From Sycon ciliatum (taxonomy: Eukaryota; Porifera; Calcarea; Leucosolenida; Sycettidae): 64,000 nucleotides of DNA. The notes under the pieces are model-generated. The model ran no database searches. It had not been told where the DNA came from and worked only from the letters and a program-made list of their open reading frames with translations. Positions 22,785 to 33,265 of this stretch are shown piece by piece (the first letter of the stretch is position 1; the number at the start of each line of letters is the position of its first letter). The DNA is taken from the NCBI RefSeq assembly GCF_964019385.1, contig NC_088645.1:18807180-18871179 (forward strand). The letters are read 5' to 3'. A program made the position numbers and the translations under genes.

Positions 22785-22989
22785 TAGGACGGATCCATTG
22801 CGCCACCCCTCCACTGCATGCGACGTATTCTGAGCAATTGCCACTCACAACTACGTGTTGAGGCCACTCACTCTGGTAACAAGTGAACCATAATTGGACA
22901 GTACCGCCGACCCCAATGTAGGATAGCTCATGTGCCAAGATGGTGTGTTTGACAAAGTCAAGAGCTTTCGACATGTCCACCAATATCAC
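22785..22989 (-). pseudogene. LINE reverse-transcriptase fragment
   Basis: The minus strand reads VDMSKALDFVKHTILAHEL, then ELSYIGVGGTVQLWFTCY and SGNCSEYVACSGGVAQ. This is the palm region between the first catalytic Asp box and the GVPQGS box of CR1-like reverse transcriptases. The Q-G-S part of the second box is altered and the catalytic YADD box is missing. It is a short, decayed piece in intron 1 of gene B. Confidence 0.65.
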
Positions 22990-23464
22990 ACCAGTGCATT
23001 TGCGGTGTGATATTCGTGGATTCGTTGGGCTGATTAGTGGAGTGGATACGGAACAGCTGTTTTCCCATCCACCATTGCACGTAGTGAGGAATATGCTGGG
23101 TATAATGCGGTCGAGACTTTAGGTTCTGCCGAGCATCGTCTTGACCTGGTTTCTAAACCATCGGAGAAATCATGTGGTTTGCGCTGTGCTCCTTAGGCCT
23201 CTCGTATTTGAATTTAGTTCGGGATCCACATAAAGATGGTGTTGTTTGTCCTGTCACTCAATCACATCCAAGTGCAATGTTCTTGGTCGAGTTGAGAAGC
23301 AAGCAAATAATGGCTATGGCAAACGCGAGTGTGGCTTGAGAGCATTGTAGGCAAGGTTCTGCTAAGGATGAATATGTGCTGAATATGTGTCCAGAAGGAT
23401 CTCGGTGACTCAAGGTGATCATGAAGCCTCATTTACGGACAAAAGAAACACAAACTATTATTGT

Positions 23465-23900
23465 TGTCCCCAGCGCGGGCTTGCAAATCAGATGGTTTGG
23501 AGTCAACAGCGTTGTGAAGGACCAGCGGTCCTCGGCGCTTGTTTTGCACTTGCATTAGCGACACTAACTAACGCTGCTATTTGGTGTTCACGAGGTGTTT
23601 GTCGCGCTGGAAACGGAGCGCCTCTGTAAGTTTGTTTCCCTGGTGATGTTTGTGGCTGGAGAGCACTAGATAAGTGGTGCTCTTCGGGTACAATCTTCTT
23701 TAGCCTAATCAAGCGCAACTGATGAGGGGTGGATTCCCCGAAATACTGAGTATTGAGCAGGGAGTGGTGCTTTTTGCATGTTTTCCGAGTGGACGGTTCG
23801 ATGGACTTCTCCCGTGCTCTAGATGGCAGTTGTGAGTCAGTCCAGTGAGAATTATAGTCGGCAGAAAAACCGCAAGGTCCCATGTCGGGAGCAACACGCA
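23465..23900. repeat. Dispersed repeat, copy 2
   Basis: This is the second copy of the element at 20930-21370, with clear similarity over about 430 bp. Sequence on either side (23000-23460 and 23900-24220) shows no gene. Confidence 0.5.
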
Positions 23901-24220
23901 ATTCCCCAAAAACTTACGATGGATGAAAATGCAATGCAATTGCAAACCCAGAAAGCCAGAAAAGGAAATAAATGTACCCAAAAGACCCCAAAAATGTAAC
24001 CCACACACTTCGCCTACAAACTAGCACCCAAAAGAAAAACATTGTGTGATTAACACTATTCATGTTATGTACTTGTAGCACCACTCACTCCAAAGCTCCA
24101 GCAGCACCTAATACAGGTTAGAATCCACCTACAATCATATTAACTAAGACAAACAACACCTCACATATGGCCTTCTACAACAGCCAACTTTCGGAGTGCA
24201 TTGACTGGACGGTGGTATGC

Positions 24221-24676
24221 CTAGCCGGAGCCGCGGATGCACATTATAGCAGCTCTTAGCAGTGCAAATGCTAACCGAGTCCGGGTATAGCACATCATTT
24301 TTTTATACTTCTTGTTGTCGTTGTTAGCCAGCATACCGCAGAAGCGCTTGAGAAATCGGCTGGTTTCTCCCGACGTACATCCGGTCGTCGAGAAGATGAG
24401 GGGAGTGAAGGTCCCATGAACGACATGTATCATACGCCCAGCGTATTCCAACTTATTTCTCCGTTTGTGCTCGAGGAGAAGGGGATCAACTGGCTTCTTT
24501 GCATATGACGCCTCGTCCAGATGAAAAAAACCTGAACATCCACAAATGCGTCCTGGCCTTTTTGTAGTAATACATTGACTTGTTGAACCATTGAGGACGG
24601 CCGAATGCATAGTTGCCTGTGGAGCATATAACATAACTTTACAGTCTCCTAAAATACGTATCCTGTCCGACGGCAA
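24221..24676 (-). pseudogene. Retroelement polymerase C-terminal fragment
   Basis: A 151-residue frame ends with HGTFTPLIFSTTG, a Lys/Arg-rich middle and RLAFALLRAAIMCIRGSG. The same kind of tail occurs at 51995-52306 (SLFPLVMSASGGMG and RISFSLLKSCILCIRG). This conserved tail is found at the end of many animal retroelement polyproteins, as far as I can recall. No reverse-transcriptase catalytic box is present, so it is a 3' fragment. Confidence 0.5.
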
Positions 24677-24699
24677 AAGAGGCTGCAGATTTAGTTTTT

Positions 24700-24932
24700 C
24701 TGCGCGTCGACGGGATGTCTGTCCTGACGTATCCTGGGACCGGCGCTAACTCTGCTGATCATGGGCGCTCTGGAGTCGACGGGATGTCTGTTCTTACGTT
24801 TCCTGGGTCCGGCGCGGACTCTGCCGATCACGGGCGTTCTGGAGTCAATGGGATCTCTCTTCCGACGTTTCCTTTGACCCGCGCTGAATCGCTCGTTCAG
24901 GCTTATTTTGGAGACGACGTGGTCTCTCTTCC
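24700..24932. repeat. 66-bp minisatellite units (repeat element copy 2, left half)
   Basis: Three to four imperfect units of about 66 bp ('ggagtcgacgggatgtctgt', 'cctgggaccggcgc'). They correspond to the left part of the repeat at 14278. The chromovirus inserted after CTTCC at 24932, and the right half continues at 29542. Confidence 0.7.
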
Positions 24933-25117
24933 TGTAACAGATTCACTGTTACTACTGACACTAGGAATAGGATACACTTATCACCTGCTATAATCACGCT
25001 GCTCCTGTTAGGTGTTGTGTCCATCATTGCTTGTTCATGCTTGTTCATTCTTGTTCATTATGGAAAGGATCATTGCTTATTCCAAGAATGACTACTGAAG
25101 TTAGTTGGACTGTTACA
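24933..25117 (+). repeat. 5' LTR
   Basis: The ends are TGTAACAG and CTGTTACA. It differs from the 3' LTR by a handful of substitutions and by one replaced segment after 'cttgttcatg'. There the 5' copy has repeated 'cttgttcatt' words, whereas the 3' LTR has 'tatataagaatgc'. The 3' LTR therefore has a TATA-box-like sequence that the 5' LTR lacks. Confidence 0.95.
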
Positions 25118-25118
25118 C

Positions 25119-25137
25119 TGGTAGCAAGAGGATGGTT
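25119..25137 (+). promoter_or_regulatory. Primer binding site, initiator tRNA-Met
   Basis: TGGTAGCAAGAGGATGGTT begins one base after the 5' LTR. It matches the complement of the 3' end of animal initiator tRNA-Met (TGGTAGCAGAGGATGG) with one extra A. The proposed gag ATG at 25132 lies within this site. Confidence 0.85.
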
Positions 25138-26006
25138 TTTCTTTTCGTCATGTTCGGGCTATGCGCAGTGGCCGCATTAGTCGCCTACGGTATATTCGAC
25201 ATTCAGAAGCGTCTGAATCACCTTATCGCACTCGGTCAGTGCGATGGATCAGATCAAACGCCAAGACGTGCTCAAGCTCCCAGCGGAGAGAGGCCCTGCA
25301 TGCGCCATGTTAAGTCTCCGCCTGTGTTTTGTGGAGATACAAGAGAGTTCAAGGAGTGGGCCTTCGCCATCGAACTCGCCATGAAGTCCCTGCAGCTGGA
25401 CAACGCGGAGGAGCGCTTGAGCTACGCGGCGAGTTTTCTGGAGGGCAACGCTCGTCTTTGGTTTATCGCCTCTCAGGAGGCAAACACGCTGTTTTCCGAC
25501 TGGCCAGACCTGAAGAGCAAGCTGGGAGAAGTGTTTATGACAGGGAACAGGCGCGCATCGACTTATTCGCTCTTCACCAAGATGAGACTCTTGACGAATA
25601 CATCAACAAATTTTCGCGGCTTAGCTTACAAGTTCCCGAGCTTGATGACCACTCCAGAGCTATCTTGTTCACGCGTGGGCTGGCTCAGGGCCTAAGCGGT
25701 GAGGTACTTAGGGAGCATCCGCAACATTTGGCCCAAGCCATACGAGCTGCGGTCTCAGCAGACCAGTCGATGCGGCTAGCCCAAGCAAGCTACGCCAAGG
25801 CAGTGCGCGCACCAGGGCATCAGAGGCGCCAGCCTGGACCCTGGTCAAGCCAACCAACACCATCCGGTGGGAGAGAAACCAGGGAGCCAGAGGGTCGTTC
25901 AAGGCTGTGTTTCACCTGCAGGAAACCCGGCCATATTGCCAGATTCTGTCCAGAAGGAGGGAGGAACGCCACAAGCAAGCCTTCTTTAAACGATGGACGC
26001 CAGTAA
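25132..26006 (+). pseudogene. Chromovirus gag with zinc knuckle, frameshifted
   Basis: The reading from the ATG at 25132 starts with a hydrophobic stretch (MVFLFVMFGLCAVAALVAYG), unusual for a Gag. It then follows a typical retrotransposon capsid-like region (PPVFCGDTREFKEW and LEGNARLWF). Near 25535 the frame changes by one base. The rest, with LDEYINKFSRL, runs to a CX2CX4HX4C knuckle, CFTCRKPGHIARFC, near 25910-25950. The frame ends at 26006. The following protease part is in another frame, which could be a natural gag-pol shift or a further lesion. Confidence 0.8.
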
Positions 26007-26670
26007 GGAAAGGAGTGCGACTACTGGCGAACACGAGAGCACCCAGGAATAGGCCACCAATCAAAGTTCAGAACAAATTCAGCCCCTTAGCAAATGAGGA
26101 ACCACGCCTCGAGGAGACCGAAATTCAAGCCTCGCCTGTCAAGCGTTCGTCACCTGATACTGTTGGCCGGCCTAATGAAGTAACCGCCAGCACAGGGAGC
26201 ATTTCCGCCGACAACGAACACGACCTAATGCGCGTCCAGGGCAAGATAAATGGACGTCGCGTTACCATGCTACTGGATTCTGGGTCAACCCACGACTTCA
26301 TTTCAACTCACCTTGTCAAGAAGCACAACATCTCCACAACAACCGGTAGCGACGTCCTGAACGTCACACTTGCTGATGGATCGGTCCGCTCATAGCCTAT
26401 TACGAAAACGGACAGCTTGAAGACCGTAGTCGGCGACTTTAGCGAGCACCAACAGTTCCTAGTATTCCCTATGACGCGGTATGACGTGATCCTCGGCAAA
26501 CCATGGCTGACCCGGACGAACCCACAGATCAATTTTCGTACCAATGAAATCATGCTGGAGGGTGGGTCCATCATCTGGCAACCGAGTGAAAGTGATGGCA
26601 CGGACAAATCCAACCCACCGATCGAGACGTTCCTCATCTCAGGGAAGCAGCTAGACAGCAATAAATACCC
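25907..26670 (+). pseudogene. Chromovirus protease region with in-frame stop
   Basis: The frame contains the aspartic protease active site LLDSGSTHDFI (about 26269-26301) and, after an in-frame TAG at 26393-26395, the downstream DVILGKPWL motif. The protease processes the polyprotein. The frame then runs toward the reverse transcriptase but is joined near 26670 to a later part of that domain in a different frame, so the front of the reverse transcriptase is missing. Confidence 0.8.
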
Positions 26671-29108
26671 CATTCGGTCACTTTCAGTTCACAGTGATGG
26701 GTTTCGGCCTAATAAATGCCCCGGCAACATTCCAAACCTTGATGAACAGTGTCCTCCAGCCATACCTGAGTAAATTCGTTGTGGTGTTTCTAGACGATAT
26801 CCTCATATTCAGCAAATCATGGGAGGAGCACCTCGATCATGTCAGAACCATCTTAAACGCCCTCAGGAGGAATGAGCTATATTGCAAACCGTCTAAATGT
26901 GAATTCGGCCGGACAGACGTTCTGTTTCTTGGGCACCGGATAGACGGCCAATGCATTTCCCCAGATCCAGAGAAGATCAAGGCCGTGCATAACTGGCCTG
27001 TCCCGACGACGGTCACGCACGTAAGACAGTTTCTGGGATTCGCTTATTACTTTCGAAGGTTCATTAACCATTTCTCGGCCATCTCCAAACCCCTGGAGGA
27101 ACTGACAAGGAAACATGTGCGCTTCGAGTGGAATCAGACTCGACAGGAGGCATTTGAGCGATTGAAGTCTGCTCTGCTGGATGCACCAGTGTTGCGACTA
27201 GCAAACGTCAGTCAGGATTTCCGCGTTGAGACTGACGCAAGTGACTTTGCTGTGGCAGGAGTCTTAACGCAGCAAGCAGAGGACCAGTCCTGGCATCCTG
27301 TGGCTTACGTGAGCCGACAACTGTCTTCTGCCGAACGGAATTACACGGCCGCCGAGCGAGAAACTTTGGCTGTAGTGTACGCCCTGCAGTGCTGGCGAGT
27401 CTACCTATTTCGCCACTTTCAACTCTACACCGACAACATGGGAGTGGTCTACCTCAGGACCAAACCAAACTTAACCAAGAGAAAGGCTCGATGGATTGAA
27501 TTCCTGGCCGACTATGACTACACGGTACATCACAAGCCAGGGAAGTGTAACATAGCAGACCCGTTGTCACGTCGACCAGACTTGGAACTGAATGGAATCG
27601 AGTTCTCTCTGGATGTGAATCAAGGAATTGCGAATCAGATCTCAGCAGGGTATGATAGTGACCCAGAGCTTTCGCCAGTAATCAAGCGCTTGATGGCTTG
27701 CAGCGAAGACGCCATGCATGAGCGGTACGTCTGGAACAGTGTGGACCGGCGGCTGTACCTAGTAACATCGGGCGATGCTCGCCTCTGCATTCCTCGCGGT
27801 CCGGTACGGCTGCAACTGCTCAAACAGAATCATGATTGCCTGACGGCCGGCCATCCGGGGAGAGACAGGACCTACCTGAAGCTGAGCAGATACTTCTATT
27901 GGCCAGGCACGAGAAGTACTGTGAAGGACTTCGTTAAATCTTGCGACTGGTGCCAACGCGTAAAGGGTAGCCAGACCAAGGCAGGACTGTTGCAGTCCCT
28001 TCCAGTCCCCGAACAGCCCTGGACAGACATCAGCATGGATTTCATCATGGCACTGCCGCTGACCTGCCGAGGACATAGCGCCATTCTAACCTTTGTGGAC
28101 CGTCTGACGAAGTATGTGCACCTGATCCCGACGACTGTTCATGTTGACTCTAAGGAGGCAGCCCGGTTGTACGTGGATCATGTGTTTGCTGCCCATGGCT
28201 TGAGCAAAACGATAGTTTGTGATCGAGATCCGCGATTCACGTCGGCGTTCTTCAAGGAGGTTTTCAGTATTCTTGGCGTTGAGCTAAAAATGAGCACGGC
28301 CAACCACCCGCAGACCGATGGCATGACTGAGCGTGTGAACCGTGTCATTGAGGATACACTAAAAGCTCTCGTCAACCATAGGCAAAACAATTGGGATGAA
28401 CTCCTATCGCTATGTGAGTTTGCGATCCACAATGCCGATCAAGCGTCAACAGGTAACACGCCATTTTTCCTCAACCATGGATGCCATCCAGTTACTCCCT
28501 CGAGCTTATTGACGAAGCAGAAAGCTGGAGCTGGCATGGACACGAATGGTCCCCTGTCATGGCTGGATGGCCGCGTAGAGGCACTACGTGAGGCACAGGA
28601 TGCCATCGTGGCGGCGCAGGCCCGGCAATCATTGTATGCGGATCGAGGACGGGTGGAGGACGCCCTGAAGGAGGGGGATGAGGTGTTGGTCTTCAGGGAC
28701 TTCCTGCTGACGCCCGAGGAACGAGACAGGCCTTCACACAAATTAAGGCTCAAGTGGTATGGGCCGTTCAAGGTGCAGAAGAAAGTGGCCCCGAATGCGT
28801 ACAGATTAGCTCTTCCAAGAATCATTCGGGCCCATCCAGTGTTCAATATTGCTGCCCTCAAGCTGTACCATGGCAATGAGATACCGGGCCGTACTCAGCC
28901 GGCACCTCCACCCCTAACCGATGCGGATGGCCATACGCGGTACATTGTCGAAAAGGTGTTGTCGCGCAAGAAGAGAGGACGGCGCACGCAGTACCTAGTG
29001 AAATGGAGGGGCTACCGAGATGCCACCTGGGAGCCGGAGGAATACTTGAGGGATGAAGCAGGAAACGCTATTATTCCGCTGAAAACCTACCTGGACCGTT
29101 TTTCATAA
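26671..29108 (+). pseudogene. Chromovirus pol: partial RT, RNase H, integrase, chromodomain
   Basis: The open part starts within the reverse transcriptase at the FGLINAPATF motif. It keeps the catalytic box VFLDDILIFS but lacks all upstream RT motifs, including the first catalytic Asp. RNase H follows (VETDASDFAVAGVL). The integrase has the HHCC zinc region (GHPGRDRTY to CDWCQRVK) and the D, D, E residues in SMDFIMAL, CDRDPRF and MTERVNR. A chromodomain ends the protein (YIVEKVLSRKK, YLVKWRGY and TWEPEEYL). Chromodomains steer integration to modified chromatin. The integrase half is undamaged over more than 600 residues, which indicates a young insertion. Confidence 0.9.
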
Positions 29109-29346
29109 AATTGCTATTTAATTGGCAGCCACAGTGTATTGCTAGTTTCTACGTGTTGCAATAGAAATGTAGCATTCTGCATGATTAGGATAGTGCTTCC
29201 CTGCCAGCCAGGCGTTATTAGCAGAGGACATGCACTGGATCTTGAGTTCATCAGTGTTGTTTTCGGCTACCATGCATTCCACATTACCATGCATGATCAT
29301 TAGTTACCATAACTGTTCCTTCGAATTGGTACTGTTCTGACAGTTG

Positions 29347-29360
29347 AGAGGGGGGAATGG
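29347..29360 (+). promoter_or_regulatory. Polypurine tract of the chromovirus
   Basis: GAGGGGGGAATGG-type purines lie directly before the 3' LTR start at 29361, where plus-strand DNA synthesis would be primed. Confidence 0.8.
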
Positions 29361-29541
29361 TGTAACAGATTCACTGTTACTACTAACACTAGGAATAGGA
29401 TACACTTATCACCTGCTATTATCACGCTGCTGCTGTTAGGTGTTATGTCCATCATTGCTTGTTCATGTATATAAGAATGCATTATGGCAAGGATAATTGC
29501 TTATTCCAAGAATGACTACTGAAGTTAGTTGGACTGTTACA
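29361..29541 (+). repeat. 3' LTR
   Basis: It is 181 bp with the same ends as the 5' LTR and contains 'tatataag' near 29468-29475, a TATA-box-like sequence. The 5-bp duplication CTTCC follows. Confidence 0.95.
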
Positions 29542-30000
29542 CTTCCAAAGTATGTTTTTGCTGACGCATCCTATCATCTATTTGGCAACTCACGTCCATT
29601 CTAAATACATTTCCTCCTCGTCTCCCTATTTCTTTCCAAATCTCCCTCTTCATCAGGGAGTCGTATACAGAATACGACGAATATTGTGGCCAGCTGTTTG
29701 TACGGGAGGTACCAGACAGATAAGGGAGCCAGGAAACATTGTGGCTGGTGGGTATGTACAATCCTGTAGAGTCTTTGTAGTCACAGCTACGGGACAGATA
29801 CGGGACAGACACGGGATAGCTCCAGGCGTGACACAAACACACAAACAAATACCAATTAAAGCTGTGTGGACCCAGGCTAGCGCCAGACGTTACTGAAATA
29901 ACGTATTCGGCATAGTTACGGGAATTAAAGCTGTGTGGACCCTGGCTAGCGCCAGACGTTGCTGAAGTAGCGTCTTCTGCATAGCTAAAGGGAATAATAA
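29542..30000. repeat. Repeat element copy 2, right half
   Basis: This continues the repeat interrupted by the chromovirus and matches about 14690-15270 ('tgctgacgcatcct', 'agggagtcgt', 'acgggacagatacggga'). Its final unit of about 66 bp ('ggctagcgccagacgtt') is present twice in tandem here, once in copy 1. Confidence 0.6.
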
Positions 30001-30091
30001 CCTATGCTTCGGGGACAAGGGAGATCACCATACTACATCACAATAAATATTTTTGTAAAGTAAGTTTTACTATACTTCATTGTCCACGTAC

Positions 30092-30623
30092 ACTCCATGA
30101 AGAGGCTGAATAAGGGCCGGAAAACATTGTCGTGTTGATATCCTTTAATAGAACAGTGTGATCCAGAGAATGAGCTTACTATCACTGTAACCATTGATGG
30201 ACTATAGGACTGGAGCTTCAGAGCATCTTGAACGTTATGGAATGAGTAACTAACATTACAAAGACTCGATTCACAGCTGATCTTATCATTTGAGGCCTGG
30301 CTGTTTTTTGTACGATGGACAGTGTAGGTCAAACTGCAATGACTATTTCGGCCAATCACGAAATTGATATGAGCAATCTTCATGTCACAGGGCTCCAAAG
30401 TTGTGAATGTCGTTATAAGTGGAATCTGGCCAGATATTTCTCTCCATTCTTCCGTCTCAGTCGGTTGGGTACTGTGGTACACAATCCCGTCTCTCCCGGC
30501 AACAACGCGTTCTTCACCTGAGTTAGCTCTCATTCTACACATCTTACCACCGCCGTGTGAGACTCTGATTACTGTGCTGAACATGATCAATGCTGGGCAC
30601 ACGAAAAAACGAATAAAGCGCAT
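30092..30623 (-). CDS. Receptor gene B, exon 1: leader and ectodomain
   Basis: The first ATG after an in-frame stop is at 30623 and gives a hydrophobic leader, MRFIRFFVCPALIMFSTVI. The ectodomain has seven cysteines in the pattern shared with A2 and A3: CRMR, PCDMKIA, HCSLTY, ISC, LCNVSY, HCSIKG and MEC. It ends in phase 1 at a T/GTACGT donor after 30092. It is 532 bp, and with exons 2 and 3 gives 1473 bp (490 residues). I do not recognise the domain. Its spacing of cysteines and beta-like alternation would suit a secreted or cell-surface fold. The 7.4-kb first intron contains the chromovirus in antisense orientation. Confidence 0.75.
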
Positions 30624-30659
30624 AAAGCGAATAGTAGCACATAACACCAACAAATTGTT

Positions 30660-32700
30660 TCAATGATCGATTTATCACATTCGAAAAATTGAGCTTACAT
30701 CATTCTTCGCAGCAGCACAAACTTCAGGATCTTACAATTCCAAAGGTTGAATTTCGTGCTTTCTCTTCAGGTGATGTAAATGCATTATGCAAGAGCAAAT
30801 GGGACCAAGAACATTGAGCGGAGCAGAAAGGTGAAAAACAACCCAGGAAGTGTAGTTAAAAGAAACGTGATAAATGTGCGGCCAATAAACATATAAAGAA
30901 TTACACTAATGGTGCATAGGATGTCCTTTCAGAGCAGACAGCTCTTTCCTAAATGGCGCAAGTATCAAAAATGACTGTTGACACCACTGGGCCTCGACTT
31001 CTAGTGCAAGGCCCAGGAACTCGGTCTGCTGAACTGGGGTACAGTTATCGACGGCCGCGACCTGGTCAAAGTGCATTAGCTAGGAAGCGAAGTTGGCTTC
31101 CAGGCGACCCTGGGGCCTTTCGGGCTGGAAATGGTACAACCCTCTCGGTGGTTGGGCAGGAGCAAGCGGGATTTCATTTTCTTTCATTTTTAATGAAATA
31201 TTTTATTTGTTTTGTTTTGCTTTTTCTTTAGGTGTTGTGTAAGGCCAGTGATAACATGTTCTCTGGTAACCCGTATAAGAGGCTTATTCAAAAAGGAGCA
31301 GGCGGAGCTGGGGCTGCGGCGGGCGCTGCGGCGGATGGCCCGGCAGGTACATTACAGTTAAGCCATCGGAGAAACGTGTGAAGTTAGAATAAAACAAAAT
31401 GAATTTACCGCTGCCACCATTTTGTAAGGGGCCACAGTCTCACGCAGGCAAAATACACACGGGTGTCAGTCAACACACTGTTGTCTTTTACAGGGTGAGA
31501 CTCCATAACCTTATCACATTTGACGGAACACTGATGGTACGGGACGTAAGGGCCTGTCAGGAAGGCTAGGGTGACCTGTACCATCTTGCACGATTTGTAC
31601 GACACGACGTCCTGCTGTCGTTGCGTCGTTCAACAGCAAACCGCGCAAGTCACAAGGCACGGTCCGTGGCAAGGTGACTTTTGGACCTAATTTCTTGTAA
31701 TTCCGGGACTTCTTTTCTATTATTACTCCTTGAATTAAGCGGAATCAAGTTCACAAAGCCAGTATGAAGACCAAAAAAAGTAGCTTCGAAAGGTGTGCCA
31801 TTCAAATACTAGGTCCAGGAAATGATGACACAGTTCGTCTGTCACGATCCTGAACTATCCCTAAACACCATAAGCGGACATCAGACTTTATCTCGCTAAA
31901 ATGCAACTCAAGTCATGTTAACCATTCTGCGGGTTATCATGGGAACAGCAGTGTTAGAAATGCTAACAATTTCCGAGTACGAATCGGGAGTAGTCGGCGC
32001 ACGACGCCGTCTCCTGTTCACACTCAAAATGCAGCTGTTTTGTACGCTTGCGTCCCCGACTACGCCTGTCTACGGTACGAAAAGTTGGATTAATCCAACT
32101 CTTCCCTTCGCTCCCCGATCCATACGACAGAACGGTGGCGTTTCCGTTCCTGGTGTTCACATTGTACGCGGCAAGCCTGTCCCGTCGCTTCCCGTCGATC
32201 AGTACGTCGCGTCCCGTCGCGCCCCGTCGAATGTGAACTAGACTTTAACGACTATAGCCGGGGGATACGCTACATTGGGAAATGGATCAGGATGCACAGC
32301 CGAATACATAAAAGGAATGCATGGCAGCCTAAAGTGGAGGCCTTCCCTTAGGCAGTAGTCCATGCGAGCTAAGTGCAGCTGTTGTAACAAGCATGGCAAT
32401 TACATTGAAAGTGATTGTAGCTGTGTGAGTCACCAGCGTTCCAACGCTACCATTTAGACGAACATCTTTCTGTGTTGAAGCAGCACCTTACAGATCGCGG
32501 CCTGCTCCTGAACTCCAACTAGAGCCAGGTCCTACCCATCCACGGCAGACGCTCACATTCTCCTCCTAGCCTGAGAATTGTCTGTGGTTCGACTGTTATT
32601 GACCCTCTCGGACGAAGTTAAGAACCCGGTACTGACTATCGACTCAACTCCAAGTTTCAGTGCGCACCTCAAAAAACTTAGGAAAGAGATGGAAAATAAA
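30660..32700. other. Upstream of gene B; mostly no gene
   Basis: The presumed promoter of gene B lies here but no clear core element was identified. At 31256-31366 a 36-residue frame, MFSGNPYKRLIQKGAGG and so on, is rich in Ala and Gly and is preceded by an AG and followed by GTACAT. It could be a small exon, but nothing else supports it. GC-rich 'cccgtcg' repeats cluster at about 32160-32235. Confidence 0.35.
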
Positions 32701-32960
32701 CTAGGTGGTTATTTATATGGAAGGGCGAACTTTGCTGGCCAAGCCAGAAGGTAGTTCCACATGTTTCGGTTGCGGGGCGGGGGCGCTTTGCTTGCAAGGG
32801 TGCTGTATTATGGAATGCCCTCCCAGCGACATCCGTGCCATCTATCACGCTCAGCAGTTTCGCACGCAGGTAATCCCCTATACCTGTGCCCTGTAGATGC
32901 TGAAGACAAGCGAAATCTTCTGCTTTTTCTGTTCTCTTTCTGTTGTACCCGATCTCCCTC
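32700..32960 (+). pseudogene. LINE C-terminal fragment
   Basis: In one plus-strand frame the sequence reads VLWNALPATSVPSITLSSFA near 32803-32862. This is the WNxLP motif found at the very C-terminus of CR1/jockey-type LINE polyproteins. The rest of the protein is missing. Confidence 0.6.
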
Positions 32961-33034
32961 TGATGTACCGCTGACTCTACGCTGAAGATCAAAGTATTTC
33001 AATTCTCATTCTCATTATTTTCATATTCGCTTAC

Positions 33035-33265
33035 ATGTTATTGGGTTCTATGCGAATCAAAATAAATACAAACGAACAAACAACGTCATTCGTCCGGAGC
33101 AAGCTCGAGTACGCCAACAATGTCTACGTACACTGTCTCGCTGACAGCGTGAGGGATCAGCTTCTGCGCTTTAGTTACAGAGCCATTAGATGCTTAACGT
33201 TATTTAATCATGACAAAATCATGCGTTTATCATACTTGCATTTGAGGTACCATATAATTGGCTAA
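33035..33265 (+). pseudogene. LINE reverse-transcriptase C-terminal fragment
   Basis: The frame VRSKLEYANNVYVHCLADSV, followed by YRAIRCLTLFNHD, resembles the thumb region following the catalytic domain of non-LTR reverse transcriptases. It is short and isolated. The following 33270-33560 has a T/C-rich stretch and 'ggccttggccatgagtgtgt' then AATAATAAT at about 33500-33550, like a LINE 3' end on the plus strand. Confidence 0.45.

Larger units (their letters stand above)
24933..29541 (+). mobile_element. Ty3/gypsy chromovirus, complete with LTRs and TSD
   Basis: LTRs of 185 bp (24933-25117) and 181 bp (29361-29541) begin TGTAACAG and end CTGTTACA. Identical 5-bp CTTCC duplications flank the element (24928-24932 and 29542-29546). 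The primer binding site follows the 5' LTR and a purine tract (GAGAGGGGGGAATGG) precedes the 3' LTR. Gag, protease, a partial reverse transcriptase, RNase H, integrase and a C-terminal chromodomain occur in that order. The element is defective: it has frame changes in gag, a stop in the protease part and a deletion removing the front of the reverse transcriptase. It lies antisense in intron 1 of receptor gene B. Confidence 0.95.
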
